Below are positions 44,956 to 56,221 of a DNA stretch of 56,221 nucleotides, one piece after another. The position numbers were made by a program, and so were the translations under genes. The notes beneath the pieces were generated by a model, which ran no database searches, was not told the DNA's origin, and worked only from the letters and a program-made list of their open reading frames with translations. The first letter of the stretch is position 1. The number at the start of each line of letters is the position of its first letter. Source of the DNA: Bimuria novae-zelandiae CBS 107.79 (taxonomy: Eukaryota > Ascomycota > Dothideomycetes > Pleosporales > Didymosphaeriaceae); the NCBI GenBank assembly GCA_010015655.1, contig ML976663.1, forward strand, positions 434,623-490,843, in the 5' to 3' direction.

Positions 44956-47243
44956 TTAATGCTTAGGGCAGCAGCATACGTGAGGGCCGGCCTTGAGCAC
45001 TTCGCTCGTGGCCTCATCCTCGTACTTCTTGAAGTTCTCCATAAAGAGCTTGCCAAGCTTTTCGACCTCGCCCTTGAAGTCGGCGGTGCCGTTCCAGGAC
45101 TTCGCAGGGTTGAGGAGTTCGTCGGGGACGTTGGGACACGTCTTGGGGACAGAGAGACCAAAGGTCTCGTAGGTCTCGTACTCGACCTTTGCGAGCTCGC
45201 CGGAGTGGATGGCGTCGAGAATGGCGCGGGTGTACTTTAACGGGCATCTCTTTCCGCCTGTCAATCACAAGTTAGAATGCTTTCTGCAGCAAGAGATGGA
45301 TGTAAGTGTTTGGTTACGCACCTGTAGTGGCGCCTGCGCCCACCCACCCAGTGTTGAGCAACCAAGCATCGGCCTTGTGCTCCTCGATCTTCTCGGCGAG
45401 CATCTTGGCGTAGCGCATGGGGTGCAGGGCCAAGAAGGGCTGAGCGAAACACGACGAAAACGTGGCCTGGGGCTCCGTTACGCCCTGCTCGGTACCAGCC
45501 ATCTTGGAGGTGTAACCAGAAATGAAGTGGTACATGGTCTGCTCCTTGTTGAGCTTCGAGATCGGCGGTAGTACACCGCGGGCATCGCAGGTAAGGAGCA
45601 CGATATTCTTCGGGTGGTGGTCCGAAATACAGGGGATTTTGGTGTTCTCAATGTACTCGATGGGGTATGCGCAGCGGGTGTTCTCAGTCAGGGTGTCGTC
45701 GTCGTAGTCGACAACGCGAGTGGTGGGGTCGAAGACAACATTCTCCAGGATCGAACCGAAGCGAATGGCACCGAAAATATCAGGCTCCTTCTCAGCAGAC
45801 AGGCCGATAGTCTTTGCGTAACAACCGCCCTCAATGTTGAAGACACCTTTGTCGCTCCAGCAGTGCTCGTCATCACCGATGAGGGCACGCTTGGGGTCGG
45901 CCGACAGCGTCGTCTTTCCAGTACCAGATAGACCGAAGAAGACAGTGACATCTCCATTCCGGCCCTCGTTTGCTGATGAGTGCAGGGTGAGGACGTTGTG
46001 CTTCACGGGCATCTCGAAGAAGAGCACTGTGAAGATTCTTTGTGGCAGTCAGCATCAAGCAGATTAAGCAGCGGGAAAGGACGACTCACCCCTTTTTCAT
46101 TTCTCCAGCGTACTCAGTACCGAGGATGACCATCTCTTTCTCGGCAAAGTTGATGGCGACGGATGTTGACGAAGTCATGCCGGCAGTGAACCTATTCGCG
46201 GGGAAAGCACCGGCATTGTAGATGACGTAGTCGGGGTGGAAGTGCTCCAGCTCCTCCTTCGAGGGCCGGATGAGCATGTTGCGCATGAAGAGAGCATGGT
46301 AGGCGCGGGCGCAGACGACACGCACCCGTATCCGGTAGCGCTCATCCCAGCCTGCGAAGCCGTCGACGACATAGATGCGGTTGCGGGTGTTGAGATAGTC
46401 GATGGCACGCTCGCGGTTGATGCGCCATACCTAGATCTCGATTAGCGCGTATTCACCAAACCTCTCGCGTGTTTATGGCAGGGTAAACGTGATGAGTAAC
46501 CCCAGGATAGACAATGCAAGAGCTAAACTTCTATGGCGAAGATAGCCTTGTACAGCCAGCCTTCAGCTTTACTTGAGGGCAAACTCCCACGTGAGCGATT
46601 TCCCAAAGGGCGGCGTGCAAATGCGGGGCGAGGGCGCTTGCAGGAGGCTTGCAGGAGGCTTGCAGGGGTGCTCGGCAAGACTCGACTACAGTCGGCTAGC
46701 ACACCGTATGCATTACGTTCGGCCCAGTTCACGAGCAAGCCGCAGCGAAAATGGCCGGCGAGAAACGGAATGAAAGGGGCAGATCTTACATCAGGCGTCA
46801 TGGGCTTGTTCACGGGGCCCCACCAAACATCTTTCTTCGACGACTCCTCTTCTACGATGCGCTTATCCGAAGGCGAGCGTCCGGTCTTGGCTCCCGAATA
46901 CGCTGAGAGCGCGCCCGTTGATGTGATGGCAGAGCCTGATTCGTAGACAAGAGCATCTTCGTATAGAGCTGCTACTGAAGGGTTGGCAACCTGCAGAAGA
47001 TGTTAGTCAAAGGAACCGAAGCTGAGGGTGCCATTCGGACTTACAATGGCAACGCGGTCATAGTCAATGTGGGCGCGATCGTGGAGCTCTTCCTCGATCT
47101 CAGTGTGCTCTTTTGAAGGTCTGAATACCACGTTAGTTTGAACGAGCATGCACAAAGCAAGCCAGTGGACCTGGCAGCAACGGCAGCACTCACTGGACAC
47201 CGGCCGGGTGCAGGCCCGTCTTGTTGACGCTCTGAGAAACCAT
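44956..47243 (-). CDS. pck1: Phosphoenolpyruvate carboxykinase (ATP)
   Basis: Six exons (47243-47194, 47120-47045, 46990-46790, 46430-46090, 46037-45322, 45257-44956) give 561 aa, the normal length. The enzyme converts oxaloacetate and ATP to PEP, CO2 and ADP, the entry step of gluconeogenesis, in the cytosol. Visible motifs: [23 protein letters not shown], the PEPCK P-loop [11 protein letters not shown] (about 258-268) and [10 protein letters not shown]-loop plus these blocks is the ATP-using (PF01293) type. The in-frame ATG at 47387 was rejected because a TATAAAG lies inside that extension and the ATG at 47243 has a good context (CACAATGG). Intron 3 is 359 nt, far longer than the others. 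The gene is intact. Confidence 0.93.
46636..46668. repeat. Tandem 11-bp repeat in PEPCK intron 3
   Basis: GCTTGCAGGAG occurs twice and then once more as GCTTGCAGGGG, end to end, inside the 359-nt intron 46431-46789. It is too short to be a mobile element. Confidence 0.8.
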
Positions 47244-47374
47244 TGTGGGAATGACTTTGGTGGAGATGGACGAGGAGTGGTAGTTGGAACGCTGCTGCTT
47301 GGACACCTGCTGACGGACAAAGTCTTGGGCCAAAGGCGCGGAGCTTGAGGTTCGAATGAGGGGTTCGTGCTGCT

Positions 47375-47381
47375 CTTTATA
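47375..47381 (-). promoter_or_regulatory. TATA box of the PEPCK gene
   Basis: TATAAAG on the minus strand, 132 bases before the chosen start codon, a normal TATA-to-ATG distance in filamentous fungi. It supports the downstream start. Confidence 0.55.
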
Positions 47382-47515
47382 ACCCATCGTGACGACGTAG
47401 CCCAAGTTCCAATGTCTGAGGTCGGGGACTAAGCTAGGATCCGTGGGTCTTGATTGGGCTGGAAGAGTGTATAGTTCGACCTAGCTGGATGGCCAGTGCC
47501 GAAGGGAATTGGGTA

Positions 47516-47528
47516 CGGAAATAGTCGG
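47516..47528 (-). promoter_or_regulatory. CCGN7CCG motif, likely AcuK/AcuM site
   Basis: The minus strand reads CCGACTATTTCCG, an exact CCGN7CCG. In Aspergillus the paired zinc-cluster regulators AcuK and AcuM bind this motif in gluconeogenic promoters, including that of the PEPCK gene acuF. It lies about 135 bp upstream of the TATA box, as a promoter activator site should. The match is exact; the function here is inferred. Confidence 0.6.
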
Positions 47529-48797
47529 AAGGCAGTTGCGATGCTCGGGAGAGGCAGGAGCGAGTCCAAAGACGGCCGGCAACGAGAGTCCAGCCGCTTT
47601 ATACTGGGCAACCGCAGACATGAAAAAAAAACACCATAGCCCTGGCCCATCTGCGCTGCGAAAGCGTGTCAAGGCGATGTCATTGTGACAAGTGTGACCT
47701 CTTCACATGACGCGCCGAGCGTCCATCCACAAGGCTTATGGGTACATACTACTAATAAACACAGGCAATCGCACAGGGCCATCGCTCACAGCGCCATTGC
47801 TGCGGGCGAATGATTGCGGCTAGGCTCGCGGGCGTAGTGCTTGGGAGCTGGGCTGGACGCTGGCGATGGGTGCTTTGTCGTGTGGGGAAGCCATGAAGAT
47901 GACGTCGCGCCAGAAACGGTCCAACCCCACACAAACTAGCAGCATCAAGATTGGCTGCGCTGCAAACGCGAAGACCATTTGGCAGCTCGTGATAGCACGC
48001 CCGTTGAAGTAACAAATGCCCCCAGCCCGTAAACCCTCAGCCGCTGGCTATTCACGGGCGGTTGGTCTGCCGGGCAGCATCACGTTTGCCGAAGCCTCTC
48101 CCGAGCGACACCCAACATCGCGCCCGAGGCGGTGCAGCGCTCACAATCGACAATCTGTTCCGGTTCCTCTTCGCTCGCGCCAAGGCACACCCCTGCAGCG
48201 TTTGTCTCATGCCATCTCGATCTGGGCAGTCGACGATGCTCACCCTCGGCCTGGCGGAGGGCCATTTCTGAGACAGGCGCAAAGCCGAACGAGCCCGCTC
48301 GTGCGTCTGATACTCGTTGGACCTCGGGCGCATCGTATTTCAGAACACCTCCGTCTCCAGAGTAAAGATAGCTATTCCTCGCACTGATAGGGTTACCGCC
48401 GTTGGGGATCATGCTAGAAATTTGCGCGGGCGCACGCAGCCTGCAGGTGTCAACACACTAAGTCGGAAACTGCTAAGGCGAGCGTTTGCACGAGTTTATT
48501 GCGCATTAGATTGCCTCAATGCTTAGCCGCCACCTCTGTTGCACGAACTCTATTATACATGGCTGCACTATCCTCACACTACTATACAATTGAGTGAATT
48601 CGCTTTCAAATGCATGCACAAGTCACAAAACGGTGCTCCACGTACTGGAAAATATTAAAATTATAATGTGGGGAAGAGTTCACGTTGATCGGAAGCTTGG
48701 TGTTTGCCCCAGTTGAGGCGCACTGCTCGGGTGGATTCGCACCGCCGGCCGCGGACCGCTATGAGCTAACGAACGGAACAAGAGGCTGTGTGTTTGT
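47529..48797. other. Distal PEPCK promoter and intergenic DNA
   Basis: No gene is supported. Overlapping frames on both strands at 48016-48412 are probably chance: they share bases, are Arg/Ser-rich and have no domain. Confidence 0.4.
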
Positions 48798-51700
48798 CTA
48801 CGCTTGGTCGCCATTCTGCCTCCTCTTCGTCTCTTTCCTGTTCTTGCGGTCTTTCGGGCTGAATAAAGACTTGACCTTGCGACCTCCTCCCAAGTAGAGC
48901 CACGTGCACACAAACACGACGGCGAAGTTGAAGAGAATAAAAATCCACATGATGCCAAAGTCGCGCCTATTATCGAGTTAGCTCTTCGACTTCACCGACG
49001 CAAGATTGCCAAAACGTGTAAGAAAGGTGACGACTTACCATATGTTGTCCTCAAAGACGTTGAAAGAAGCAGCAAACGCATCGCCCGTTGCGTACTGACA
49101 GAAGCCGCATTGCCCATTCGGCTGCGTCTGCACATATCCACCACTCTGTTGCGCATACCCACCAGCGTACGACTCACAAGACTGACCTGGTGGTGGCGAG
49201 AACATCGCCATCTCAGTAGTCTCGCACACGATCGGCTGGCCCCTCACCAGCAGAGCCAAGAACCCTTCGACAAGGTAGTGGAATGGTGTCAGCCAGTACA
49301 TCCAGCTCTGCCAGAACTCCGGGAGCCCTACGTAGGGTACGACAACACCGCAGAAATTCACAACAAAGGTGAAAAATAGCGGGACTAGTAAAGAAGCTAG
49401 AAGGTCGTTCGGTGCAAAGGCTGCGATGGCCTGTCCGAAACCGAGATAATACACCTCGTACACCATCATGAAAAGCCAAACGCTGGCAGACGTGTACGTG
49501 TCGCGCGGGAACCCGGCGGCCCAGTACCAGCAGCACCAGTAGATGGTTCCGGCGAAGACTCGATGAGGAAGCTCGCTGAGTATAGCACTCCACGCAAATG
49601 CAGTCCAAGAGTAGATCTTTGCGCTGCCTTCGCGAGAGGTGTAGATTCCTCGGAGACGTATGAAACGAGGCTGCAGTTGCTGCATAAGCGGCGGCGCGAT
49701 CGTCAGGGTGATGAACACCGAGAAGAGACGGGATTGCATGTCGATTTGGCTGTTCCCGAGATTCCAAAAGGTGAAGCCATTGAACAAGCCGGTAATGATG
49801 TGGAGCATAGTGGTGCCCGTAACGTAGGGCGGATCTCTCCAAATCTGCACGAAGCTACGGTGAATGACGGTGTAGAGCTGGGTCGTGAGCGGCATGGCGT
49901 ATTCTCGGTCATCGCGTGTCTGGTCTTTTGCGGCGTCTCGACGGTTTGAGATGATTTCTTGAGTCTCCTCAGAGAGCTTTTGGTTCTCCGGTGATGATGC
50001 CCACACATCGGCCCAGTCTTTGCCCTTGTAGTTGGGATCGCCAGCGCCAATCACTTCCAGCATGTATTCGGCCGGATTCTTCTCTGGAGGACACTTTTTG
50101 GCCCCGTTGCCTTCCAAGTAGTCGAGAAGCGTGCGGCTGTCGTGGCCGAGTCCGCCGAAGTAGACTGTACGTCCTCCTGCTATGAGTCAGTGACCTGTCC
50201 TACGCGGCGCTCTATTTAAACACTTACCTGACTTGAGAAGGAGTAGCTGGTCGAACTTCTCAAACAAGACGGATGACGGCTGATGGATTGTGCAAAGGAT
50301 CGCTTGCCCAGCATCAGCCAGCTTCCGCAAGAACCGGACGATATTGAAAGCAGCGCCTGAATCTAAACCAGAGGTAGGCTCATCCAGAAACATCAACAAC
50401 TCGGGCTTGCTAGCGAGTTCAACGCCGATGGTGACACGCTTGCGTTGTTCTTGGTTCAAGCCTGACCCAGGTGTGCCAATAACCGCGCCAGCGATACTTT
50501 GCATCTCAAGCAAGTCGATAATCTTCTCGACATAGTCGTATTTCTCTTGCAGAGGCACCTCCTTTGGTTGTCGCAGTTTGGCCGAAAATCTCAACGCTTC
50601 GCGAACCGTAGACGTGCTTTCGTGCACATCCATCTGTTCGGCAAATCCCGTTGACCGCTGGAAAGAAGAGGGAAGGACACGACCATCGACAAGGAAGTCA
50701 CCACGGACGACGCCGAAGTTGATACGTTGCGCCAAGGTATTCAGCAATGTGGTTTTGCCAGCGCCGGACGCGCCCATGAGAGCGGTCAGCTTGCCAGGCT
50801 TGACGTAACCTTGTACATCTTTGAGAAGTGTTCGTTCGCCCTTTTCGTAGGGAATCGTGTAATTAACGTTCTGCCAAGTAACTGAAAGTACATGGTCAGC
50901 CGTTGCATCAGCGCCAGGGGACTGCTGGTCACTTACAGATGGTCTTGTTCTTGGCGACACCCTCAACGGAATCATTGCTGTCACCCTTCTCCCCGTCTTT
51001 CGCCACCGGTTCCGGTTTGCCGTTCTCGATGTCGCCAGGCTTTGCCTTGACCTCCATGGCTTTCTCAACGGTCTTAGGCACTTGGCCTCGCTTGTAGATC
51101 GTCACAGCGCCTCCGCCCTTGTTAGGCTTCTGCAGTTCCCCACCTATGGCCGTGAGAACCACGAAGAAGATGAAGAAGGCGCAGATGATGCCGAAGTTAC
51201 GCCAAAGGTGGCTTCGTGAGTACTGGTAAGCGACAGAGATGTAGTCCGCGCCGTTGACCGTCAAAGACCCCGGAGTACTGCCTTGAATAGTGCAAGACTG
51301 GTACTGGCTTTCTGCACCCGGTATCTCAGGCACAATATAGGGGGGAACACACTGGACCTCCAGGTTGTAATACTCGTTCGCCAGGAGTGCCTCGAATCCG
51401 TACTGGACGGGATTGACCCAACGAAGCCACTCGAACCACGGATGCATTTTGCTCGGCGGAATCAGATAGCCGGAGTAGACCACAAGAGCCTGAATTGCCA
51501 GACCTGTGACCCTTGTTGCGACGTCCAGTGAGCCTACCAAGGATCCAATGGCCCTGAAAAAGGCGTACATCGTCATGGTGATAATCCACAGGAATAGTAG
51601 CGAGATGAAGAACTAAGAGGCGGTGCGTTGTAGACTCGCCATAAAATATACGACGATATCAAATATGAACACCTGGACCAGCACTTGAGGAATATCGATC

Positions 51701-53856
51701 AACGTTTGCGCGATGGCGTACGCGGCGGGCCGGTAGAAGGAGAAGCTCTTGTGCTTAAGGAGGATCGGTCGCGATTCGAAGGCTGAACTAAGCTCGGCTA
51801 GGGCGAGGAGGGCGTTCAAGAGGAGCATGAGAAAGAGAACACCACCCCGAGGGAACACTCCGGCTGCGGTTTTCGGAAGGTCGTAGAACAAGGAGCCAAT
51901 GATGAGAGCCTGGAAGAGAACACCGCCCCACTTTCCGAACAGACTCTGGGGGTCGCCCAGCATAACCTTGGCCTGACGGGAGGTGCACGCGATGACCTGC
52001 TTGTGGAACGGAAGCGTAAAGTTCTTCTTATTCGTAGCTTTTGACATAGATGCTTGACGCTCCTCCGTTAAGCGCTTCGTTTCTTTCTCCAACTCTTCAA
52101 TTTCGGTGAGATTGTCCTGGTATACCTGGCTGTCTGCAAACATCTTGGCAAATTGGGCACCGGACCTTGGAATGCGATCTTCCCAGCCCTCCTTCACATG
52201 ACGCTCATTCTCGTCAGTGACAGATGTGATGAAGTCCGCGGATGTCCACCGGTCGGGCTTTACGAAGCCCAGACGCTTGAAGTACTGCACCGCGTGGTCT
52301 GCATGGCCGAAGTAGCAGCAGTGTCCTTCGTGAATTAACAGCACCTTGTCGAATAGGCCATATAGAGATTCCCCTGCCTGATAGAGCGCGACCGCCGTGG
52401 AAATTTGTGCCATGTTGGTGAGCGATCGCAAGCTTGAGGCATATTCGAGTGCGGTGCTGGCATCCAACCCGCGCGTGGAATTGTCCCAGCTTTGGACGGA
52501 CGCCTCGTGATTGCGTTAGCAACTTGCACAATACAGCGTAGCAGGCTGTCGACATACCTTAGTAATCATGGCCTCAGCTATGCTGACACGCTTCTTCTCC
52601 CCTCCAGACACACCCCGTATCAATTCATTGCCCACTTTAGTATCCATAGTATGCTCGATCCAGAATAGTTTGGAGACGACACGCAGAAACTCATTTACGT
52701 AGTCCTTGCGAGACTCGCCCTCATTTCGTGATGCTTTTCCTGGTGTTTTGGTCTTGAGGGCAAACCTGAGGGTGTCCTTCACTTTGAGTGTTGCGTAGTG
52801 GAGATCGTCCTCAGGGTTGTATAGAACCTCGCTGCGGAACTTCTTCCTCATCTCCTCGGCATCAGTTCCACCATAGGTCACATCACCAGTGATCTCTTCG
52901 AACCCAAATCGTTGGTTTCCTATTATCTTCAAGAAGGTTGAGCAGCCCGCTGCAGGACGACCCAAGACAAGTAGCATCTCTCCAGGTTTGATGCATCCCG
53001 AGAAATCGTCGATGATAGTGCGCACGGGTGGCTTGCCTACGGCTTTCCGTGGCCCTTGGGTAAAGAGATTCTTCAAAAAGCGAGGGGGGTTGAGAAAGAT
53101 GTCGCCAACGGTAGGTTGTAGTGCGGCGCCGACGCCCATGCCTAAATTCGCAATGCACAGTTAGAGACGGTCAATAAAGTATTGGGCAGGTGTAATGTCT
53201 CAGCCCCATGCGCTGACCAAGAGAGGTATCTCAGTAGCCAATTGACGTCAGGACACCAGTTGACATTAGCCCTGGCGGTACGTACCTTTTACAGTCAGAT
53301 TCTTGAAGATGACTCCAGAGTGCCTAGTCTTCTCTTCTTCGGATTGTGCCTGTCTGGTGTGACCAAACATGCGCGACATGAGCCTGTTGATCTCCTCCTG
53401 TTCATCGTCGCCATCTGATGCAGTACCACTTGTCGCAGACCGGTAAAGTGTACTGGTCCTGCGTCTTGAGAGCGTGCGAAAGAGATCGTCCTCGGTCATC
53501 TGCGAACGTCTGCCTTGTAGCTGAGGTCGCTGCCGCTTCTCTGAAGGTTTCTTCACGGTCACGAAACCATCTTGGTCCTCTTCCGAAGAAGATGATAGCG
53601 ACGCTGGGCTCAGTGATTCAACGGACTCGCGGTGCGGTTTCTCTGGATCTTCCGGTTTGGGACCAACGGGTGATCCTCGGGATGTTACAGCGATATTCAG
53701 ACTTGATTCCGAGTTACTGGCCTCTGGAGGGTTCGGCCGCACTTGCTGGTTTCCTTGAGACTCCGGCCCATTGTAAGGTTGTCCCCGGCTAGGATCTGCC
53801 GGCGTCTCTACCCAACCACCCGGAGCTTCGTCTAGTTGTGGGGTTGGTCGCTCCAT
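48798..53856 (-). pseudogene. PDR-type (ABCG) ABC transporter, full length with one in-frame TAG
   Basis: Six exons (53856-53286, 53141-52558, 52503-50937, 50881-50228, 50176-49039, 48966-48798) join in frame into 1561 codons, the usual PDR length. The order is NBD1-TMD1-NBD2-TMD2. NBD1 has the PDR-type Walker A GRPAAGCST and VSGGEKKRVSIAEA. NBD2 has [23 protein letters not shown] and [11 protein letters not shown]. Each domain has its helices, and the tail ends NRKETKRRQNGDQA. The protein would export drugs or host compounds at the plasma membrane. Codon 682 in TMD1 is TAG (51613-51615), in MASLQRTAS*FFISLLFL. Gln is the expected residue there, so CAG-to-TAG (C to T) is likely. Everything else is intact, so the lesion may be recent, an assembly error, or bypassed by readthrough. 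Confidence 0.85.
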
Positions 53857-54673
53857 AATGACAGGCAGACTGCTATATTTTCGGCCAAATTGTTAGCACG
53901 TAGGCTTCCTTGTGGGCTGTGGCCTCAGAACATATGATACAATGCGATATCATATCTCCCAAAAACTCTCTGACTGTACGTACCTGTGCCGCAGATGTCA
54001 ATAAAGTGAATGCGCTATGGTTCAAGCTCTTTGACGTCCCCTGGGCTTTGGAACGATGTCTAGCTAGCCGGACGCGTCGCGCAATAGTAGTTGTGGAAAT
54101 GAAAGCCTCGGGCGGTGACTATCGAAGAGAACCCGTAGCTGCCCTAACGTCTGCATCTTTTCACGCGTTGTTGGTGCTGTTTTGATGTTTGACAGGACAC
54201 CTTGGCGATTAAAAAGTGTTGATGTCATTATAACCTACATTATACTCACGCAACCACGCGCTTTTGTGCATGCAGTCTGGGGCAGCCCGTGGGACGCACA
54301 ATGGCGTTCGCTTAAGCTTCGATGCCAATGTGCCTTGTGGGGTGTGACGCCATACGGTTTCGAATCGGCCTAACAGCCCTCCGCTTCGGGGCCCTAAGGA
54401 GCCGAGACCGAGCCTCACGAAGTTCCGAATCTACAATATCGTCAAGACAACAACAGCCTACCGTAGAGTTTTGCAATTAATAGATAGCCTAGCTGCTAGC
54501 TGCAGGTGGCGACGTAACCGTAGGAGGTATCGCACTAAGACACTTGCAACGTCAAACATCGTCAAAATAGATCAGTGGCCTGCATCTCCACAACAACACC
54601 ATAGATTTTGATACTTTTCGGATTTTCTTGATTCTACGGTCTAAATCTATAGGACTTTTGAATTTCATAAAAA
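53857..54673. other. ABC transporter upstream region and transposon flank
   Basis: No gene is supported. It should contain the promoter of the transporter on the left and one end of the transposon on the right. The terminal repeat of that transposon could not be fixed because its other end is outside the window. A CAGTGGCCTGC at about 54573 is a candidate end. Confidence 0.4.
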
Positions 54674-56221
54674 TCAGATATGTGGTGGTGGAGATACATA
54701 AGGTTGCGGCGATGTAGGGATGTTGCCGCATGTCGCCTCATCGTCTGTAGACCCAGCAGCGTCAACGTCGCTCCCAGCGCCAGCGTCCTCATATATAGTA
54801 AACTGAGGCTGTTGAGACTGCAGGTAAGACGTCTGTATAGATATCTCTTGGTGTTGAGGTTGTTGTTCAGGCTGTGAGGCGTATGCAGAGTCCTGTGAGT
54901 TGAAGCTCTGGGAGCTCTTGCCAAGGGCAACCCATGACTGCAAATCAAATGTAGATGTGAATGTATTGCCCCGGGCAAGCTCTCGCTCCTCCCAGTCTGT
55001 TGTCGCGATAGTCTTTATCCTTGGTGGTTTGTTTATAGAGATCTCCTGTAGTGGCGGCGGCGGCGGCTGGCGGGCATCCTGGTATGCGGCGAACTCGGTA
55101 TCGTCGTCCCACAACCTCTGCAGGCATTGCTCCTTTGTAAACTTTGTATAGCCAATTACCTTCCTACTACGAAGAATCTCCTTGAGCTGTCGTAGAGGCC
55201 AATTAATATAGGCTCTCCATGCTGTTCTAGGTAGTCGGTTTGCTGGCGGCGCATCGGCGCCAGGATCCTCCTGCACCCACTCATACTCGCCATCTAGGCG
55301 GTTAATGGCCTCGACGTCGATAACCTCGTTAAACTCATGTTTTATACATACTATCGGGTCTTCTGAGTTTTCCCATCCTTCCCACGAGACTGACGGTAGT
55401 TGTTTTAGCTTTATAAGGTTGTCCTGGCTGCCGTCGGGCGGCAGGGATATCCCAGTCTGTATAAACGCCTTTTGTATAAGTGCTGGCGATAGGAGCCTTA
55501 CCGCACATAAAGTCGCCTCCACAGTAATATAACGTAGAGTACGGGGAACAAGCTCTTGCTAATCTCGTCCCTCTATTAGTCTCTCTGTCGCGTCCTTCAT
55601 ATGGCGTTTAAACACCTTGTTAATGTGGGTATCAAGTGGTTGCAGGATGCTGGTGCATCCGGCAGGTACGACTGCCAGCACTACATGTAGCTTCTTGAGC
55701 GCATCGCGCACCTCCTCAGTGAGGTGAAATTTGACAGAGTCCATCACTAATAGTAATTCTTGTACGCCGCATCGATCCATATAGGTCTTGAGATGCTCCT
55801 GTATCCATTTTACCATGAGTTCTGCGTTGTTCCAGGCTTTCTCGTTGATGTAGACCTCTACGTTGAATGTAGCCCAAGATGCGCGTTCCTGACGCTCGAT
55901 AGTGCCACCAGGTACGCCATGGAAAATCACGACTGCGTCAAGTACTTGTCCACACGCAGAGATGATTAGGATAACTGTTGCCTGCCGATTTTGCCATCCT
56001 GATCTTGTTATTTTGTATTGTACTGTTGTGGCGCCGCGGTAATGGTATGTGTGGCCATCCGCGTACTCATATGGTATAGGGGTCTCATCCAGGTTCAGGA
56101 TCGCCATATAAGGAAACCTCGACAATCCAGTATAGGGAGACTTCAGAACTCCAATAAATAAATTATTCTGCCGTCTGATAAAGCGGATAAAATTCTCCGC
56201 CTTTGGTAATAGGTCTGTAGG
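54674..56221 (-). pseudogene. Pogo-like DDE transposase, partial, one in-frame TAG
   Basis: The frame enters from the right window edge and stays open to TAG at 55559-55561, then continues in the same frame to 54674. The core shows the three catalytic acids in LNLDETP, LLVMDSVKFH and ILQPLDTHINKVFK, the DDE_1 (PF03184) pattern of pogo/Fot1 elements. After the TAG come QKAFIQTGISLPPDGSQDN, typical of the end of pogo transposases, then a linker domain with WPLRQLKEILRSRKVIGY (SAP-like helices) and a Gln/Pro-rich tail. So the TAG lies within the gene. CAG-to-TAG would explain it. The N-terminal DNA-binding part is outside the window. It is unlike the Fot1-like element at 3.8 kb and less mutated. 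Confidence 0.82.

Noticed and set aside
46533..46946. 137-aa open frame on the plus strand
   Set aside because: It covers intron 3 and part of exon 3 of PEPCK on the opposite strand and has no family resemblance.
47244..47387. Upstream in-frame ATG extending PEPCK by 48 residues
   Set aside because: The extension contains a TATAAAG and a pyrimidine-rich leader, and PEPCK proteins normally begin close to the 47243 ATG.
1..56221. tRNA, rRNA or other structural RNA genes
   Set aside because: No T-loop consensus with a matching acceptor stem and no rRNA-like stretch was noticed by eye; a covariance search was not possible.

Overview
The window is nuclear DNA of a filamentous ascomycete, most likely a Dothideomycete. 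The evidence is short introns (about 46-75 nt) with GTAWGT donors and GCTAAC/CTGAC branch points, heavily RIP-mutated (C-to-T decayed) transposons, and typical gene content: PDR-type ABC transporter, HET-domain protein, STAND/NLR protein, ATP-dependent PEP carboxykinase, Mit1-like remodeler. The class is an inference from gene style; no rRNA or mitochondrial marker is present.

Layout. 1-2 kb holds an edge fragment that may be a transposase start and otherwise no clear gene. 2.0-2.8 kb encodes a four-helix membrane protein (-). 3.75-12.67 kb is one nested repeat: a Fot1/pogo-type DNA transposon with 52-bp inverted repeats and a TA target duplication, split by a complete 6.8-kb Ty3/gypsy retrotransposon (two 477-bp LTRs, AATAT target duplication). 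All its genes are wrecked by stops. 13.3-27.9 kb is a conserved block: MRM1-like mitochondrial rRNA methyltransferase (-), Mit1/CHD3-like chromatin remodeler (+), a SAD-3/MOV10-like RNA helicase (-) convergent with it, and a conserved fungal protein with a 3'UTR intron (+).

29.5-40.9 kb is an accessory block. It has two tandem paralogous coiled-coil genes of unknown function, each broken once; an intact HET-domain gene (-) divergent from a broken HeLo-like/NACHT NLR gene (+); and a broken short-chain dehydrogenase. 41-54 kb returns to housekeeping genes: TAPT1/EMP65 family membrane protein (-), PEPCK (-) with a CCGN7CCG gluconeogenic motif in its promoter, and a PDR ABC transporter (-) complete except for one in-frame TAG. 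54.7 kb to the right edge is a second pogo-like transposase (-), also with one TAG.

The main theme is decay by nonsense codons outside the recognised repeats. Every premature stop found in the NLR, SDR, paralog, ABC and transposase genes is one C-to-T change away from Gln or Arg. Two frameshifts add to this. The HET gene next to the dead NLR remains open, as do the core genes. The Mit1-like and SAD-3-like genes, both related to silencing factors, lie tail to tail. All splice sites were placed by eye from consensus and reading frame; no alignment or database search was run.
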